The translations under genes and the position numbers were made by a program. From assembly GCA_009602725.1 (NCBI GenBank), contig WELB01000018.1, positions 516,768 to 551,159 of the forward strand: a stretch of DNA of 34,392 nucleotides, written 5' to 3'. The notes below the pieces were generated by a model. It did no database searches. It worked only from the letters and a program-made list of their open reading frames with translations, and was not told the origin of the DNA. This document shows, piece by piece, positions 19,318-28,902 of this stretch (position 1 is the stretch's first letter; every line of letters starts with the position of its first letter). Source of the DNA: Spirogloea muscicola (lineage: Eukaryota > Streptophyta > Zygnematophyceae > Spirogloeales > Spirogloeaceae).

Positions 19318-19560
19318 TTAAAATGAAGAGTTGTGAGAGGCTGTGAGAGGCTGTGAGAAGAAGAGTTGTGAGATGCCAGCCCAAAAGCAAGCGCGGCAAG
19401 ATTGACTGGTGGCTGGGAGAAGCCAGCCCAAAGGAATGGACACTGGCCAAGTGGCCACTGGGTTTTCAGTATGCACTCTTGAGAGAAAGCGCGGCCAGAT
19501 TGACTGGGGGGCTGGGAGAGGCCAGCCCAAAGTAATGGACAAGGTCTGAAGAAGCCGGAG
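19318..19560 (-). repeat. Direct repeat of a hairpin-bearing unit, ~97-nt period
   Basis: GCGCGGCAAGATTGACTGGT (19393) and GCGCGGCCAGATTGACTGGG (19489) start two ~55-nt copies that both continue into CTGGGAGA(A/G)(G)CCAGCCCAAAG. A third, partial copy starts near 19757. Just upstream GAGGCTGTGAGAGGCTGTGA is a short tandem repeat (19336-19355). Confidence 0.7.
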
Positions 19561-19770
19561 TGCTAAGGACTAAGACGTCAGCAGCGAGACTCTCAGTGAC
19601 CTCTAGTCAGGAGATGCAGATCTGAATAGCTAGCTCTTGAATTGCTGGCTTTTCCAGCCCCTCTTCTCTATGGGCGAGCCCTTTCTTCTATCCTCAATAG
19701 GCGAGCACTTTCTTCTTGAGCAGCCAGGTCAGAGAAGCTAGTCAACGGGTAGAGAAAGCGCGGCCAGATT
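19561..19770 (+). repeat. Retroelement 3' UTR unit
   Basis: TGCTGGCTTTTCCAGCCCCT (19643-19662) followed by CTATGGGCGAGCC is an alpha unit with a shortened stem. Another TAGGCGAGCACTTTCTTCTT follows at 19698. No gene is seen. Confidence 0.6.
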
Positions 19771-19794
19771 GACTGGTGGCTGGTAGGGGGTCCC

Positions 19795-20095
19795 CTATCC
19801 TGCCTCTGGCTCTGTCCAGGGGACCCACTTCCAGGACCCTAGCCTCTCTGATTTGCGGCTGCTTAGCAGGGGTTACTGAGTAATTTGTAGCTGCTTTCTT
19901 TCTTTGTGTGCTTTGGTTTCTTAGCGCTTCCTCTGGCTTCCTCTGGCCCCCTTCTCGTCCTTTGTTCATTCTTTTTTGGGCTGGCTTGTCCAGCCCCTAT
20001 CCTCAATGGGCGAGCCCTTTCTCCTATCTGTAGCCGTCCGGTATTCGGGCATCAGTTAGTGACCTCTATGTGCTGACTCGTGGTTACTGAGCGGG
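19795..20095 (+). mobile_element. Two retroelement ends with a hairpin unit between
   Basis: The first end reads ASGSVQGTHFQDPSLSDLRL then LSRGY-stop (stop 19877-19879) and closely matches the ends at 371 and 1772. The alpha unit with hairpin 19978-19996 (loop CTTGT) follows. A second, shorter end reads SVSDLYVLTRGY-stop at about 20053-20091. Confidence 0.68.
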
Positions 20096-20109
20096 TCAGC
20101 TTAGCAGCA

Positions 20110-21191
20110 GGGTGACATACATTTGTCAATGTGCTTACCTTTGTACTTGGCCACACATGGCCCTCCATCTCTCAATACAGTCTCCTCATGTAGCCAGAAG
20201 CTGCAGCTATAGCGCGACCGGCACGCAGATGCCGGGAGAGCATTCCCCTTGTCGGAAAGCCGGAGGCAAAAAAAGGTCAAAAAGCCCAGGAGCGAGCGTC
20301 CCAGGAAGGACGTCGGAAGGCGCGGACAGAGCCGTTCGGCCGACACGTTCCGCCACCGAGGCGCCTTTGGCCCGGGCTCGCGTCCCAGTGACGGCGGTAC
20401 CACCATCTGGCGACGGTAAAACAGGCTCCCGAAGGCGTCGGTTCCCACAGTCCGCCGGCGGTCGCCATCGCCGCCCCCGCTGCCCGGGTCGCCGGCCCCG
20501 CACCCCCGCCGCGGCGGCGCTCGCCTGGCCTCCCCCCTCCATGGATGAACCTGGCTGGCCTTCACAGCCGCTCGCTTGACATTAGGAGCCCCTCGTCTCC
20601 TTCCCCATCGCCGTCGCCCCGCCGTCGCCGGCCTGGACCTGCGCTTCCGCGGGCGCCCGCAGCGGCCCCTGCGCCGTGGCGCAGTGGGCCCGGGATGGAG
20701 GCCAGCTGCGGCGAGCAAGGCGGAATTGGCGGCGGACGTGCCGCGGCTTCTGGCTCTGGCTCAGTGCTGACCTTGGCGGCGCGGTCCCTCCACGGCCAGG
20801 TCCCGGCGGGCCACGCTAGGCGCCGCCACTTAGCACCATGAGCTCCAAGGCCAGCGCGGGCCGTCGGCGGCAGTGGCGGCGGCGTCCTCGGCGGCTCCTG
20901 CGGCCCGCCGGGGAGTCGCGGGCTCGGCCGTGAGCCGGAGCCGTCGGCCACGCTGGCGACCGCGGCGGCCGCCCGCACTGGCGCCACAAGGCGGCGCCCG
21001 TCGGAGCTCGTGGCGGCGCCTTCGACACCTTCTTCTTCCTCCGCCGCGGCGGCGATCCTTTGGGCAGCGGCAGTGGCTCCCCGGCGGCGCAGGCGCTGGA
21101 CAGCCTCGGAGCCACCAGCTCGCCATCGCCGCGCCACGGAGGCGCCGCCGGCGCAGCGATCTCGCCGACACGGGCCGGCAAAGGTGACGCC
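20110..21191 (+). other. GC-rich leader/promoter region of the O-fucosyltransferase gene
   Basis: Between the retroelement end and the O-fucosyltransferase ATG lies about 1.1 kb of increasingly GC-rich sequence with long open frames on both strands. No domain or splice-consistent exon could be recognised. It most likely contains the promoter and 5' UTR; a small unrecognised gene cannot be excluded. Confidence 0.4.
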
Positions 21192-24100
21192 ATGTTCGAG
21201 ACGCCCGAGTTCAAGCGGCAGGCGCGGCGGGCGGCTGGCAGGGCCCGGGAGCAGGGCCTCCTGCGCGCCGCCGTGCAGGCCGCCGCGTCAGGGGCTGCGC
21301 TCGTGGGCAAGCGGCGGAGCCTGCGGGGCGCCGCCTTCTGCGGCCTCGCGGCGCTCCTGGGCGCCCTGCTCGTCGCCAAGGTCGCGTTCGGCCTGCTGTC
21401 GTGGGCCAGCTCCGATGCCAAGGTCTGTGACCGCCGCTCCTCTTGCTGCAGGCATCGATTGATGGGTGACGCAATTGAATAAGCTTTGCATGCATTCCAG
21501 ATTGGCGCTTGGCGGCGCTCTCTTGTGGGTGCACAATAAGCTGCAGAAGCTGCACAACCTGCAGCTGCATTACAAGCATGTAGCTGCAGAGCGGCTGAGA
21601 TTGGCTCGCTTGCTCGGGTCTCCATTGCCAGGCGGATAGCTCCTTCGGAGGCGGTAATCGCCATGGCCGACCGGAAGACGGCGAGCTGCATGTCTTGAGG
21701 CCTGGGGACGAGCAGCTGGAGGGCGCCCTGGGTTTGGTCAAGCGGGCCCCCCTCTCACTGCGAGCCCAGGTATCGTGGAGCTCCGGGCGTGCAATCTAGC
21801 AGCAGAGTCCAGCAACAGATATGTGCATGTTGTGCGCCAGCCTTATCGGTGTACGTGCAAGCCTTAACGGCAAAATGACCTTGACTATCCAAGGCAGGTG
21901 CAGATGGTACTTTTATGTCCACTTGTCACGATCCTGGCCAGCTGAAGTCCTGAGTGAAGTATACATTGCCATTATGCAATACATTGATGACTTGCCGGTT
22001 GCAGGCCAGAATGCTGACAAAAGTCTCACTGTGTCCCCGCTCCGGCTCCTGGTAGCAGTCTGCTGTGGAGGCCACGCTGTGGGCCAAGTCGCCCAAAGCG
22101 GCGAGCTACCGTCAGTGCATTGAGCTTGCAAAGGGCTCCGCAGGTGAGCTGCTGCCAGCCAGGGCCTTTGGTCATGTATGGTAGCCTCCACCATCCATCA
22201 CATTACCAGTGACAAGCAGGAGACTGGTCATTCATGAGTGGAAGTGGTCCTGTGTCTGTCATGCTTGGGCTCTCACAACTATTTGAGTGAAATCAGTGCT
22301 GAGTGCTTGCTAAAGACAGTCTTATTGTAATTCATCATGCTGCCAAGCGTAGCTGTCTTGGCTCCATTTTGAATGGCCTGCTAAGAAGTAGAAGTGGGTC
22401 GTCAGCTTCTGCTTTGCTGCAATGAGCTAACAGCAAAGCCCCCTACTCAGGCTTGGTGGTGACATTGGAGCAATTCAGACCTGAGTCATCTGCTTTGTGC
22501 TTGGCTGTGGTTGCAGTGCCCAATCCTGATACAACCAGTGGGTATTTGATGGTCACCGCCAACGGCGGCCTCAACCAAATGCGTGCTGCCGTGAGTCTCT
22601 CGTACACCCCACAGTGTGTAGCTCACATGCTGACTGATTACATGAGCAAACACTCAAGTGTTGGAATAGGATCAATGGCTTATTGGCTGGAGCACACTCG
22701 CAGATCTGTGACATGGTCGCTGTGGCCCGCCTCATGAATGCAACGCTGGTGCTGCCTCTTCTTGACCACACATCCTTTTGGAGTGACCCAAGGTAAGGAT
22801 CAAGGTCTTGTTCTCTTTTAGATGCACGGTTTCCTCTCTCGTGCTTTGCTTGAGCTTACACTTGGTGTGCAGCCCCCTTTAAGTGAGCATCATGCTGTGC
22901 AAAATTTGCTTGCAGTGTGTTCGAGGACATCTTTGATGTCGACCACTTTATGGAGGTCTTGAAGGATGACGTCACGGTTGTCAGCGCGCTGCCGCCCGAG
23001 CTGGATGTCAAGCCAGTCGAGAAACAGCCCGTGTCTTGGTCCAAGGTGACACCTCCGCCTAGATGCAGTTATACGAAGTGCCAAGTGTCATAGCAACAGG
23101 CAATGTGGGCTTACATTGCTCATTCGACATGAAATGTGTGTTAAAGATCTGCAGGATATGACCTGTGGCAGATTGTTCACTCTTATGAAACTTTTAGGAT
23201 TGCGGGTGCCTGTTTGCAACCTCAATCTCTCTCAACCTGGTACCGTGGCCAGGGTTCTTACTACAAGGGCGAGATGCTGAAGCTCATGAAGCGGCACCAA
23301 GTCATCCACTTCCAACTTACTGATGGGCGCCTGGCCAACAATCACCTGCCCGACCAGATCCAGAAGCTCCGTTGCCGCGCCAACTACCGGGCGCTGAAGT
23401 ACACGGCGGAGATTGAGGCAGTTGCTGAAGCGCTTGTCCAACTACTCAAACAGCACGGGCCTTACATTGCACTCCACCTCCGGTCAGTCTTGATTGTGCC
23501 TACTTACTGCAGCAACAATGTTATCTATGGCTTCTGTGTGGCATCCTGGAAACCTTCAAGTGACTGATGTCCTGGAGCACTGATCTACCAGATACGAGAA
23601 GGATATGCTGGCCTTCACCGGCTGCACCCATGGTCTTTCAGATCGGGAAGCGGAGGAACTGAGAGTGATGAGGGTGGAGAATGATAGGTGGGAATATGCC
23701 TCTCTTGCTGGGAAGTCTTCTTTCATCACTAGCTTATGCACTCTCTTTTGCACTAGCTCTTGCCTGCACAGTGTATTGGCTTGATCTGGCCTCCCTTTCA
23801 TGTCATGCGCACCTCGCGCCTTCTTGACTTCATCAGGATTCATTAGCTGGGCATCTTAAACCATTGTTGTGAATTTAGATGCTAATGAATTTACCCCTTG
23901 ACACCAATTGAGTGGCAGGTGGAAGGAGAAAGACATTGACCCGAAGGTGAAGCGTGCTGCTGGTGAGTGCCTGCTGACGCCATACGAGACCGCCAAGCTC
24001 CTGGAGGCGCTGGGGTTCCCCAACACCACCACAGTGTACATAGCAGCCGGGGAGATCTTTGGACACGGTAGCCTGGAGGCAAGCCCCGTGACTGCTGCCT

Positions 24101-24841
24101 TCGTCCAATCAATATGTCTGGTGGTCAACCTCATGGCTACTTGACAGCTGAGTCGTTTCTGTTGGTTTGTCCTTATTGCATCACCCTTTCCCTTCACTTT
24201 ACCTAAGGTTTCCTTCTTGTAAGTCAGATTTCTATAATTCCTCCTCCTTCCTCCTTTCCTCCTGCAGGCCTTTCGATCCAGGTTTCCCAATACGTTCACA
24301 CACGAGACACTGGCTACAGAGGCCGAGCTAGCTCCATTGCGCCCCTACCAGAACCGTATGGCTGCAGTGGATTACAGTGTGGCGCTAGAGAGTGATGTTT
24401 TTGTCTACACATACGAGGGCAACATGGCCAAGGCTGTGCAGGGCCACCGACGCTTCGAGGGCCACCGCAAGACAATCATTCCTGACAGGTGGGTCTTATA
24501 TAAGTGAGGTTTTAGGAACAGTTTCCTGAATCACTATCAAGATGGATTGCTGACTCTTGTGATACTTACTTGGTCGTTCATGCAGGCAGGGGCTAGTAAA
24601 GTTGGTTGATGAGATGGAGGCAGGCATAATTACCTGGGAACATTTCCGCCGCTATGTTCAGAAACTGCACAAGAAGCGGGACGGCGCACCGCGGCACCGA
24701 CTTGCAGGCAGCAACCCGAAGCTAGAAGAGAGCTTCTTTGCGAACCCTTACCCAGGTTGCATCTGCTATGACGCCAGCCTGAAGATCCGCCGTCTTGGCA
24801 AGCAGCCCAAGCCAGATCAAGTAGTCACGGCCTCAACATGA
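21192..24841 (+). CDS. Plant-type GDP-fucose protein O-fucosyltransferase (11 exons)
   Basis: Exons 21192-21422, 21632-21769, 22056-22143, 22517-22590, 22704-22792, 22916-23045, 23253-23482, 23592-23687, 23919-24078, 24268-24488, 24586-24841 join in phase to 570 residues. Residues 46-70 ([20 protein letters not shown]) are a single hydrophobic anchor after a basic N-terminus, as in Golgi type II enzymes. The catalytic domain shows NGGLNQMR (168-175), [22 protein letters not shown], a GPYIALHLR stretch ending at R327, [15 protein letters not shown] (399-407), [16 protein letters not shown] and [11 protein letters not shown], the order typical of the plant O-fucosyltransferase family, which transfers fucose from GDP-fucose to proteins or glycans. 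The acceptor is unknown. Intron 9 must use a GC donor (CTGGAG|GCAAGC) to keep phase. Exon 3 has two in-frame acceptors 3 nt apart. Intron 8 contains a retroelement scrap. The ATG is the first in frame that yields the membrane anchor. Confidence 0.9.
23755..23825 (+). repeat. Retroelement scrap inside O-fucosyltransferase intron 8
   Basis: GTGTATTGGCTTGATCTGGC, then CTCCCTTTCATGTCATGCGC and ACCTCGCGCC match the segment seen at 128-190, 11940-11990 and 28720-28755. It lies wholly within the intron between 23687 and 23919. Confidence 0.65.
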
Positions 24842-25150
24842 TGATATTTTGCAGGGGTGGGACTTGAGCCTCTCATCAACCTGCCATTTTTTGGTAAATT
24901 CATCTCCTCCTCTGATTTTTCTGATGCATAGATTGCGTCGAGGACCAGTGCCATGTACTTTAAATCCCACTAAGTGATTTGTCGCAGTTGCTGCTGCGCT
25001 GTATGGTGCCCGTAGGATGCTGCCCTGTGGGCTGTTTGGGCTCCTACTGCGAGATCTCGAAGTAAGGAAGCTTACAAAGTCCCAGAAGTGACAACCTTCA
25101 CTTACTACAGACCCGCATACATAGAGGAATATACACTTAATTACCCCCTA
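24842..25150 (+). other. 3' flank of the O-fucosyltransferase gene
   Basis: This AT-richer stretch holds the probable 3' UTR. No TGTAA motif was found in it, and no other gene is seen. Confidence 0.35.
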
Positions 25151-25154
25151 GATC

Positions 25155-25560
25155 CTAAAGCCCTCGCCCCTTCCTCCAAAGGGAAGAAGGGGAAGAAGGG
25201 GCAAGGGCTGTGACAAGTGAGGAAGAAAAGACGCTTCAGTAAAGTGGCGGTGGCTGTGAGAGGCCAGCCCAGAAAGAAGAATGAAAAGATTGCGAAGGTG
25301 CCAGAGAAAGTTCGAATGCACACAGTGAAGTACCCACGAAGCACTCAGTAACCCCTCCTGAGCAGCCGCAGCCGCCCTGTGTGAGAAGAAAGGGCTCGCC
25401 CATGAGGGCTTGTGAGAGAAGGGCTCGCCCATTGAGGATAGGGGCTGGAAAAGCCAGCCCAAAAAAGAATGAACAAAGTACGAGAAGGGGGGCCAGAGGA
25501 AGCGCTAAGAAAACAAAGCACACAAAGAAAGAAAGCAGCTGTGAGGGCTTGCTTGTCACA
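25155..25560 (-). mobile_element. Inverted retroelement end with 3' UTR hairpin units
   Basis: Minus-strand order is: a copy of the pyrimidine-rich 3' UTR start (CTTTCTTTCTTTGTGTGCTT, about 25515-25534), alpha hairpin (25442-25460) with CTATCCTCAATGGGCGAGCC, a RLRLLRRGY-stop end near 25346-25372, then a beta-like hairpin (25252-25270). The order of the pieces is the same as at 330-500 but permuted, so several truncated copies are joined. Confidence 0.65.
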
Positions 25561-25738
25561 GCGCTTACAGCTCAGCCGATTCCCAGCCGATTCTTTCATA
25601 TCAGCAGCCGCTTTCTTTCAGACTGCCTTCTCTTCTGGCTACATCCCAACGTCTGGCGAGCTTGTCACGGAGCAACTTGTGAAAGAGGCAAGCAGCCGCG
25701 AAGCGGGAGGCACGCCGGTGCCCGACCGCCGCCGCCCG
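25561..25738 (+). promoter_or_regulatory. Promoter/leader of the TRM112 gene with a dispersed repeat
   Basis: CAGCCGATTCTTTCATATCA followed by GCAGCCGCTTTCTT (25576-25617 with its flank) duplicates the sequence at 10039-10073. Only about 180 nt separate the retroelement from the CGG tract, so the TRM112 promoter must be short or overlap the repeat. Confidence 0.45.

Positions 25739-25783
<45 letters not shown>
25739..25783 (+). repeat. (GGC)n tract directly before the TRM112 start codon
   Basis: About 14 uninterrupted GGC units end 1-2 nt before the GAG ATG of the TRM112 start. It is a CGG-type repeat in a 5' leader; read in the start codon's frame the tract would be poly-Ala if translation began upstream. 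Confidence 0.9.
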
Positions 25784-25784
<1 letters not shown>

Positions 25785-27145
25785 AGATGAGGCTCCTGAC
25801 GCACAACATGCTGACGTGCAACGCGCGCGGCGTGACCAAGGGCTTCCCGCTGCGCATCGAGGCGGCGCGGCTGGAGGCGCGCGACGCCGACTTCAACCCC
25901 GCCTTCCTGCGCCACATGTACCCCAAGCTGGACTGGAAGGCCTTTCACGACGCCGCCGTCTCGGTATGACTCCATGGCTCTCGCAGCTCCGCCAACTCCA
26001 GACGGTGCCGCCTGCTTGGCGAGCTGCCCGGACCAGCCTCCTTTGCGAGCTCTCACAGTAGCTGGAGGATCTGGACCTCCGGTGATCGAGCATCTGCGTA
26101 GCCTTTTGCTACTGCGCTACCTCTGCAGCAGCGCCTCGTTTGCGTCTGGCTGCCTGGGTTATGCGAAGCCCAGGTGGTACCTCATAGGGGTTTAAGTATT
26201 GGTGGGGCGGCTTAGCCTTGCAAGCAGCACAAGTCGCCTGCCATAGACGTATGCCAGCGGCGCTCATCATGTCCCTCGACAAAGCCCGTGCTCAGTCCTC
26301 CCATCCCTTCCCTCCTGTTGCCGAACTCTCAAGTTGCAGAAAGTAGCAAACCCACAATGCACAAGTGCCTTGAGATGCCAGCGGCGCTCATCGAGTCCCC
26401 CAACAGAGCTAGTCAAGCTCTGCCTTTCACTATCCCCCCCCCTTTCCCCCTCCCTTCTCTCTGGTCGCCGCTACCTCAGTTGCAGAAAGTAGCAAGCGCA
26501 CGAGGGCCGAGGCCCAGGCTCTCCCTGCTTCTGAGCTTGGTCGTTTGGAGTGGCGGGTGCTAAGCTGCAGGCCACCCATCAGCTCACGACTCTCTGTCAT
26601 CTCACTTGATACTTCACCTACGCACAAGTCCGCGTGCTTGCTTTCCCTGAGCTGCCTCTCTTCCTTCAACATTTCTCGTGTGCTGCTCCTGTGCAGCTCG
26701 GGCTGGAGGGGCTCCCGGAGCAGGTGGAGCCGGCCATGCTAGAGGACGAGACATTCCTGCGCACTTTCCACCACGCGCTGCTGGAGGTGAGCAGTGTCAC
26801 GTGGCCACACTGCTGACTGAAATATCAATCTATGACCCCTGATTCAAACAGGCACATTCACGGTCTGGAGGGGCTGTCATACACTCTAGCTTGGCATGCG
26901 CCTACTTGAGTTGAAAGACTACACAATTCATGCCACGCCGTCTATGCCTTTTGCTGGTCAAAGTCATCTTCAGCCACATCTTCAGTGTGTGAACTTGTCA
27001 CAGAAGGTTCTCTCTTCACATTACAGTGACAATCTGTTCTCAGGTGCACTTAGAAGAAGGCGTGTTGATATGCCCGGAGACTGGACGAAGATTTCCAGTC
27101 AGCAAAGGCATTCCTAATATGCTGCTTAATGAGGACGAGGTTTGA
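25784..27145 (+). CDS. TRM112: TRM112 homologue, methyltransferase activator subunit (3 exons)
   Basis: Exons 25784-25963, 26697-26786 and 27044-27145 join at phase 0 to 123 residues, the usual length of this family. It begins [16 protein letters not shown] and continues with [57 protein letters not shown] and [12 protein letters not shown], which is the TRM112 signature from end to end. TRM112 is a small partner that stabilises and activates several SAM-dependent methyltransferases acting on tRNA, rRNA and translation release factor, in cytosol and nucleus. The ATG is the one right after the GGC tract; upstream in-frame codons are open but are not needed by the family. Intron 1 (733 nt) contains a tandem duplication. 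The only oddity is the repeat-laden leader. Confidence 0.95.
26248..26500 (+). repeat. Diverged ~126-nt tandem duplication in TRM112 intron 1
   Basis: TGCCAGCGGCGCTCATCATG at 26251 recurs as TGCCAGCGGCGCTCATCGAG at 26377, and AGTTGCAGAAAGTAGCA at 26332 recurs at 26478. The intervening sequences align with changes, so one unit was duplicated within the intron. Confidence 0.7.
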
Positions 27146-27870
27146 CAGACTATTCAGGACGACCCAGTGAAAGAGACGGGAAGCATTGTCAACCTTTTTG
27201 TTCCACGCCAGTATGTTCGCTGGTGTGCCCTCACTCAGAAACTTTGAAACACCCTTACATTGCTCAATGACCTAAAGTGGAGCTTGCATTTACAAGCAAC
27301 TGCAGTGCCTAGTTTCGCAGCTTCGGGCAACTCCTCAGAGGGCCCTTCTGCAGGCCCCTTAGGCAGCACCTTGCAGTTCCACTCCATCTTGTAGAGTCTG
27401 TAGCTAGTCACCTGGTTAGGAAGTGAGGCGTTGTATATGGCGTCTCTGTCTGATTGGACACATTTGTGCACTATTGAAGCTCTTGGCACCTGGGTAATAT
27501 CCAGAAGCCCAATGCTCGAGGAGTTTCCTGTGGTACACCACATGCACAAACGTGATAATTGATGAGAGAGAGAGAGAGTGCCTGCTATGCATTCAGGCGA
27601 GAAGCCTTCTGGCGCAGAGGGCAAGCATGTCAAGGAACGATAAGAAACACATGTAGCTGCCTCAGCCAATGAAGAGAGAGAGCAGCTTCTATGAAGAGTA
27701 AACTATTGCTGACTACTGCACTAGACTCGTCAAGGAATGGTCCACATGCATGTGCTACTACTTCATTTGTTTGGGCCTCGGCATGCATACCAGTACGAGT
27801 GTTACCTTGTAAGTCTTGCTTCTTTGCTCTTGCTATTATTACAGGAGTGCAAAGGAGTGCTTTCATCATC
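27146..27870. other. Intergenic/3' flank of TRM112, no supported gene
   Basis: The stretch contains a short (GA)n run (27565-27578). A 144-codon minus-strand frame (27235-27669) begins with a non-ATG codon and has no recognisable similarity. I see no supported gene. Confidence 0.4.
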
Positions 27871-27879
27871 AGCAGACCC

Positions 27880-28125
27880 CAAATCAGACTTCACCGGTGT
27901 TCGACCTCCACAATCCGATGATGTGGCAGTGCGGCAGCATTGGATAGTTAATGATTGGGATGTGCTCATCCGTGGTTATTAACGTCACACTGTCATCTTA
28001 GCAACCTTAGCACAGGGCTTCGTTTCATGTAGCCCCAGTTCTTGCGCTAGTTTTTTGCCCGAACAACGGATTTGTTTGAAGTGGCCACCGTTTCATTCCA
28101 TGAGCACCCGTGCGCCTTCCTCACC
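27880..28125 (+). mobile_element. Retroelement end plus 3' UTR segment
   Basis: The frame ends WDVLIRGY-stop (27958-27981), the recurring terminus. It is followed by GGGCTTCGTTTCATGTAGCC (28015-28034), the segment also seen at 11885 and 66-85, and CCCGAACAACGGATTTGTTT. Upstream coding similarity is too decayed to follow. Confidence 0.6.
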
Positions 28126-28189
28126 TCTGAAAATCTGGAAGCACCTGCCAGGCTTTTACAGCCGCTCTTGTAACACACACATGGAATCA

Positions 28190-28262
28190 AGCAGCTACAA
28201 AACACTCAGTAACCCCTGCCAAGCAGCCGCAGGTCGGAGAAACTGGGACCTTGTACCAGTAC
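28190..28262 (-). mobile_element. Small inverted retroelement terminus
   Basis: The minus strand reads CTCCGACCTGCGGCTGCTTG, then GCAGGGGTTACTGAG, the SDLRLLGRGY-stop end, followed by a decayed copy of the 3' UTR start (TTTTGTAGCTGCTTG). Confidence 0.55.
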
Positions 28263-28369
28263 CAGCAGCCACACACTTACCTGCACACTCACCTCGCTGC
28301 ATCGGGCTGGCCTCTTACAGCCGCTCTGTTAATATCAGCAGCCTACCTTTTGATTCACCACTTCTTCCC

Positions 28370-28672
28370 ATGCGCCATGGACATATACGGCGGCTGTGGA
28401 ACGAAGTGGTCTGCCCTCCTCCATCGCCTGGCACTGCATGTTGATGCCCGCCGACGTAGTCGGGCGGGTAGCTTAGGCCATCCTAGCGTCCCGCAAGCCA
28501 TCATTGCATGCTTTGGGATGAGGCTATCATTGAGTCTGCAGCGCTCCCAAGCACTCGCGATTCACCAGCGTGCTGGTCGTGCATTAGCCCAGACTAATTG
28601 CTTCCGTGGTGGTGGTTTGGCTCCTCAGTATAGCTTGTCAGATATGCATGTGCTTACTCGGGGATATCAGTG
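28370..28672 (+). mobile_element. Retroelement C-terminal fragment, subfamily B, stop codon lost
   Basis: One open frame gives MDIYGGCGTKWSALLHRLAL, a basic stretch, GMRLSLSLQRSQALAIHQRA, GRALAQTNCFRGGGLAPQYS and LSDMHVLTRGYQ. It spans the whole recurring module (compare AIDTHGALGARWLELL at 1479), but the terminal stop has become a Gln codon. About 97 codons remain in frame although the copy is truncated. Confidence 0.72.
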
Positions 28673-28902
28673 TCCCCCTAAGCCAGCTCAGTACACAATA
28701 ACCAGGACATTTGTAAGGCTAGAATTGGCCTCCCTTTCAATTTCATGCGCACCGCGAGCACGAAGCCCGCAGTGGCGTGGCCTGCAGGCGAGCCGCGCGC
28801 GCCGTCGGCTGCCGCCATCGCCCGGCGTGCCTCCGCCAGAAGGCCTGCCCGCTGCCGACGACCGTGTGCTGCTTGTGGGCGTTCAGCGGTGCCGCCGTTA
28901 AA
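28673..28902 (+). other. Upstream region of the F-box-like gene
   Basis: The first part carries a retroelement scrap (ATTGGCCTCCCTTTCAATTT, 28724-28743, then CATGCGCACCGCG). After about 28755 the sequence turns GC-rich up to the start codon. The abrupt change marks the border between repeat and gene leader. Confidence 0.45.

Noticed and set aside
21490-21620. Helical peptide [20 protein letters not shown] in O-fucosyltransferase intron 1
   Set aside because: The frame does not join the neighbouring exons in phase and ends at a stop; direct joining of 21422 to 21632 is in phase.
20816-21691. 291-codon minus-strand frame over the O-fucosyltransferase first exon
   Set aside because: It is antisense to exons 1-2 of a well-supported gene and is explained by GC-rich codon shadowing; the product is low-complexity Arg/Ala/Pro.
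24002-24144. Continuation of O-fucosyltransferase exon 9 through GCAAGC as an early end of the protein
   Set aside because: Reading on gives a stop at 24144 and loses conserved C-terminal motifs that resume in phase at 24268.
27235-27669. 144-codon minus-strand frame downstream of TRM112
   Set aside because: It starts with a non-ATG codon, has no recognisable motif, and its composition is like the surrounding non-coding DNA.
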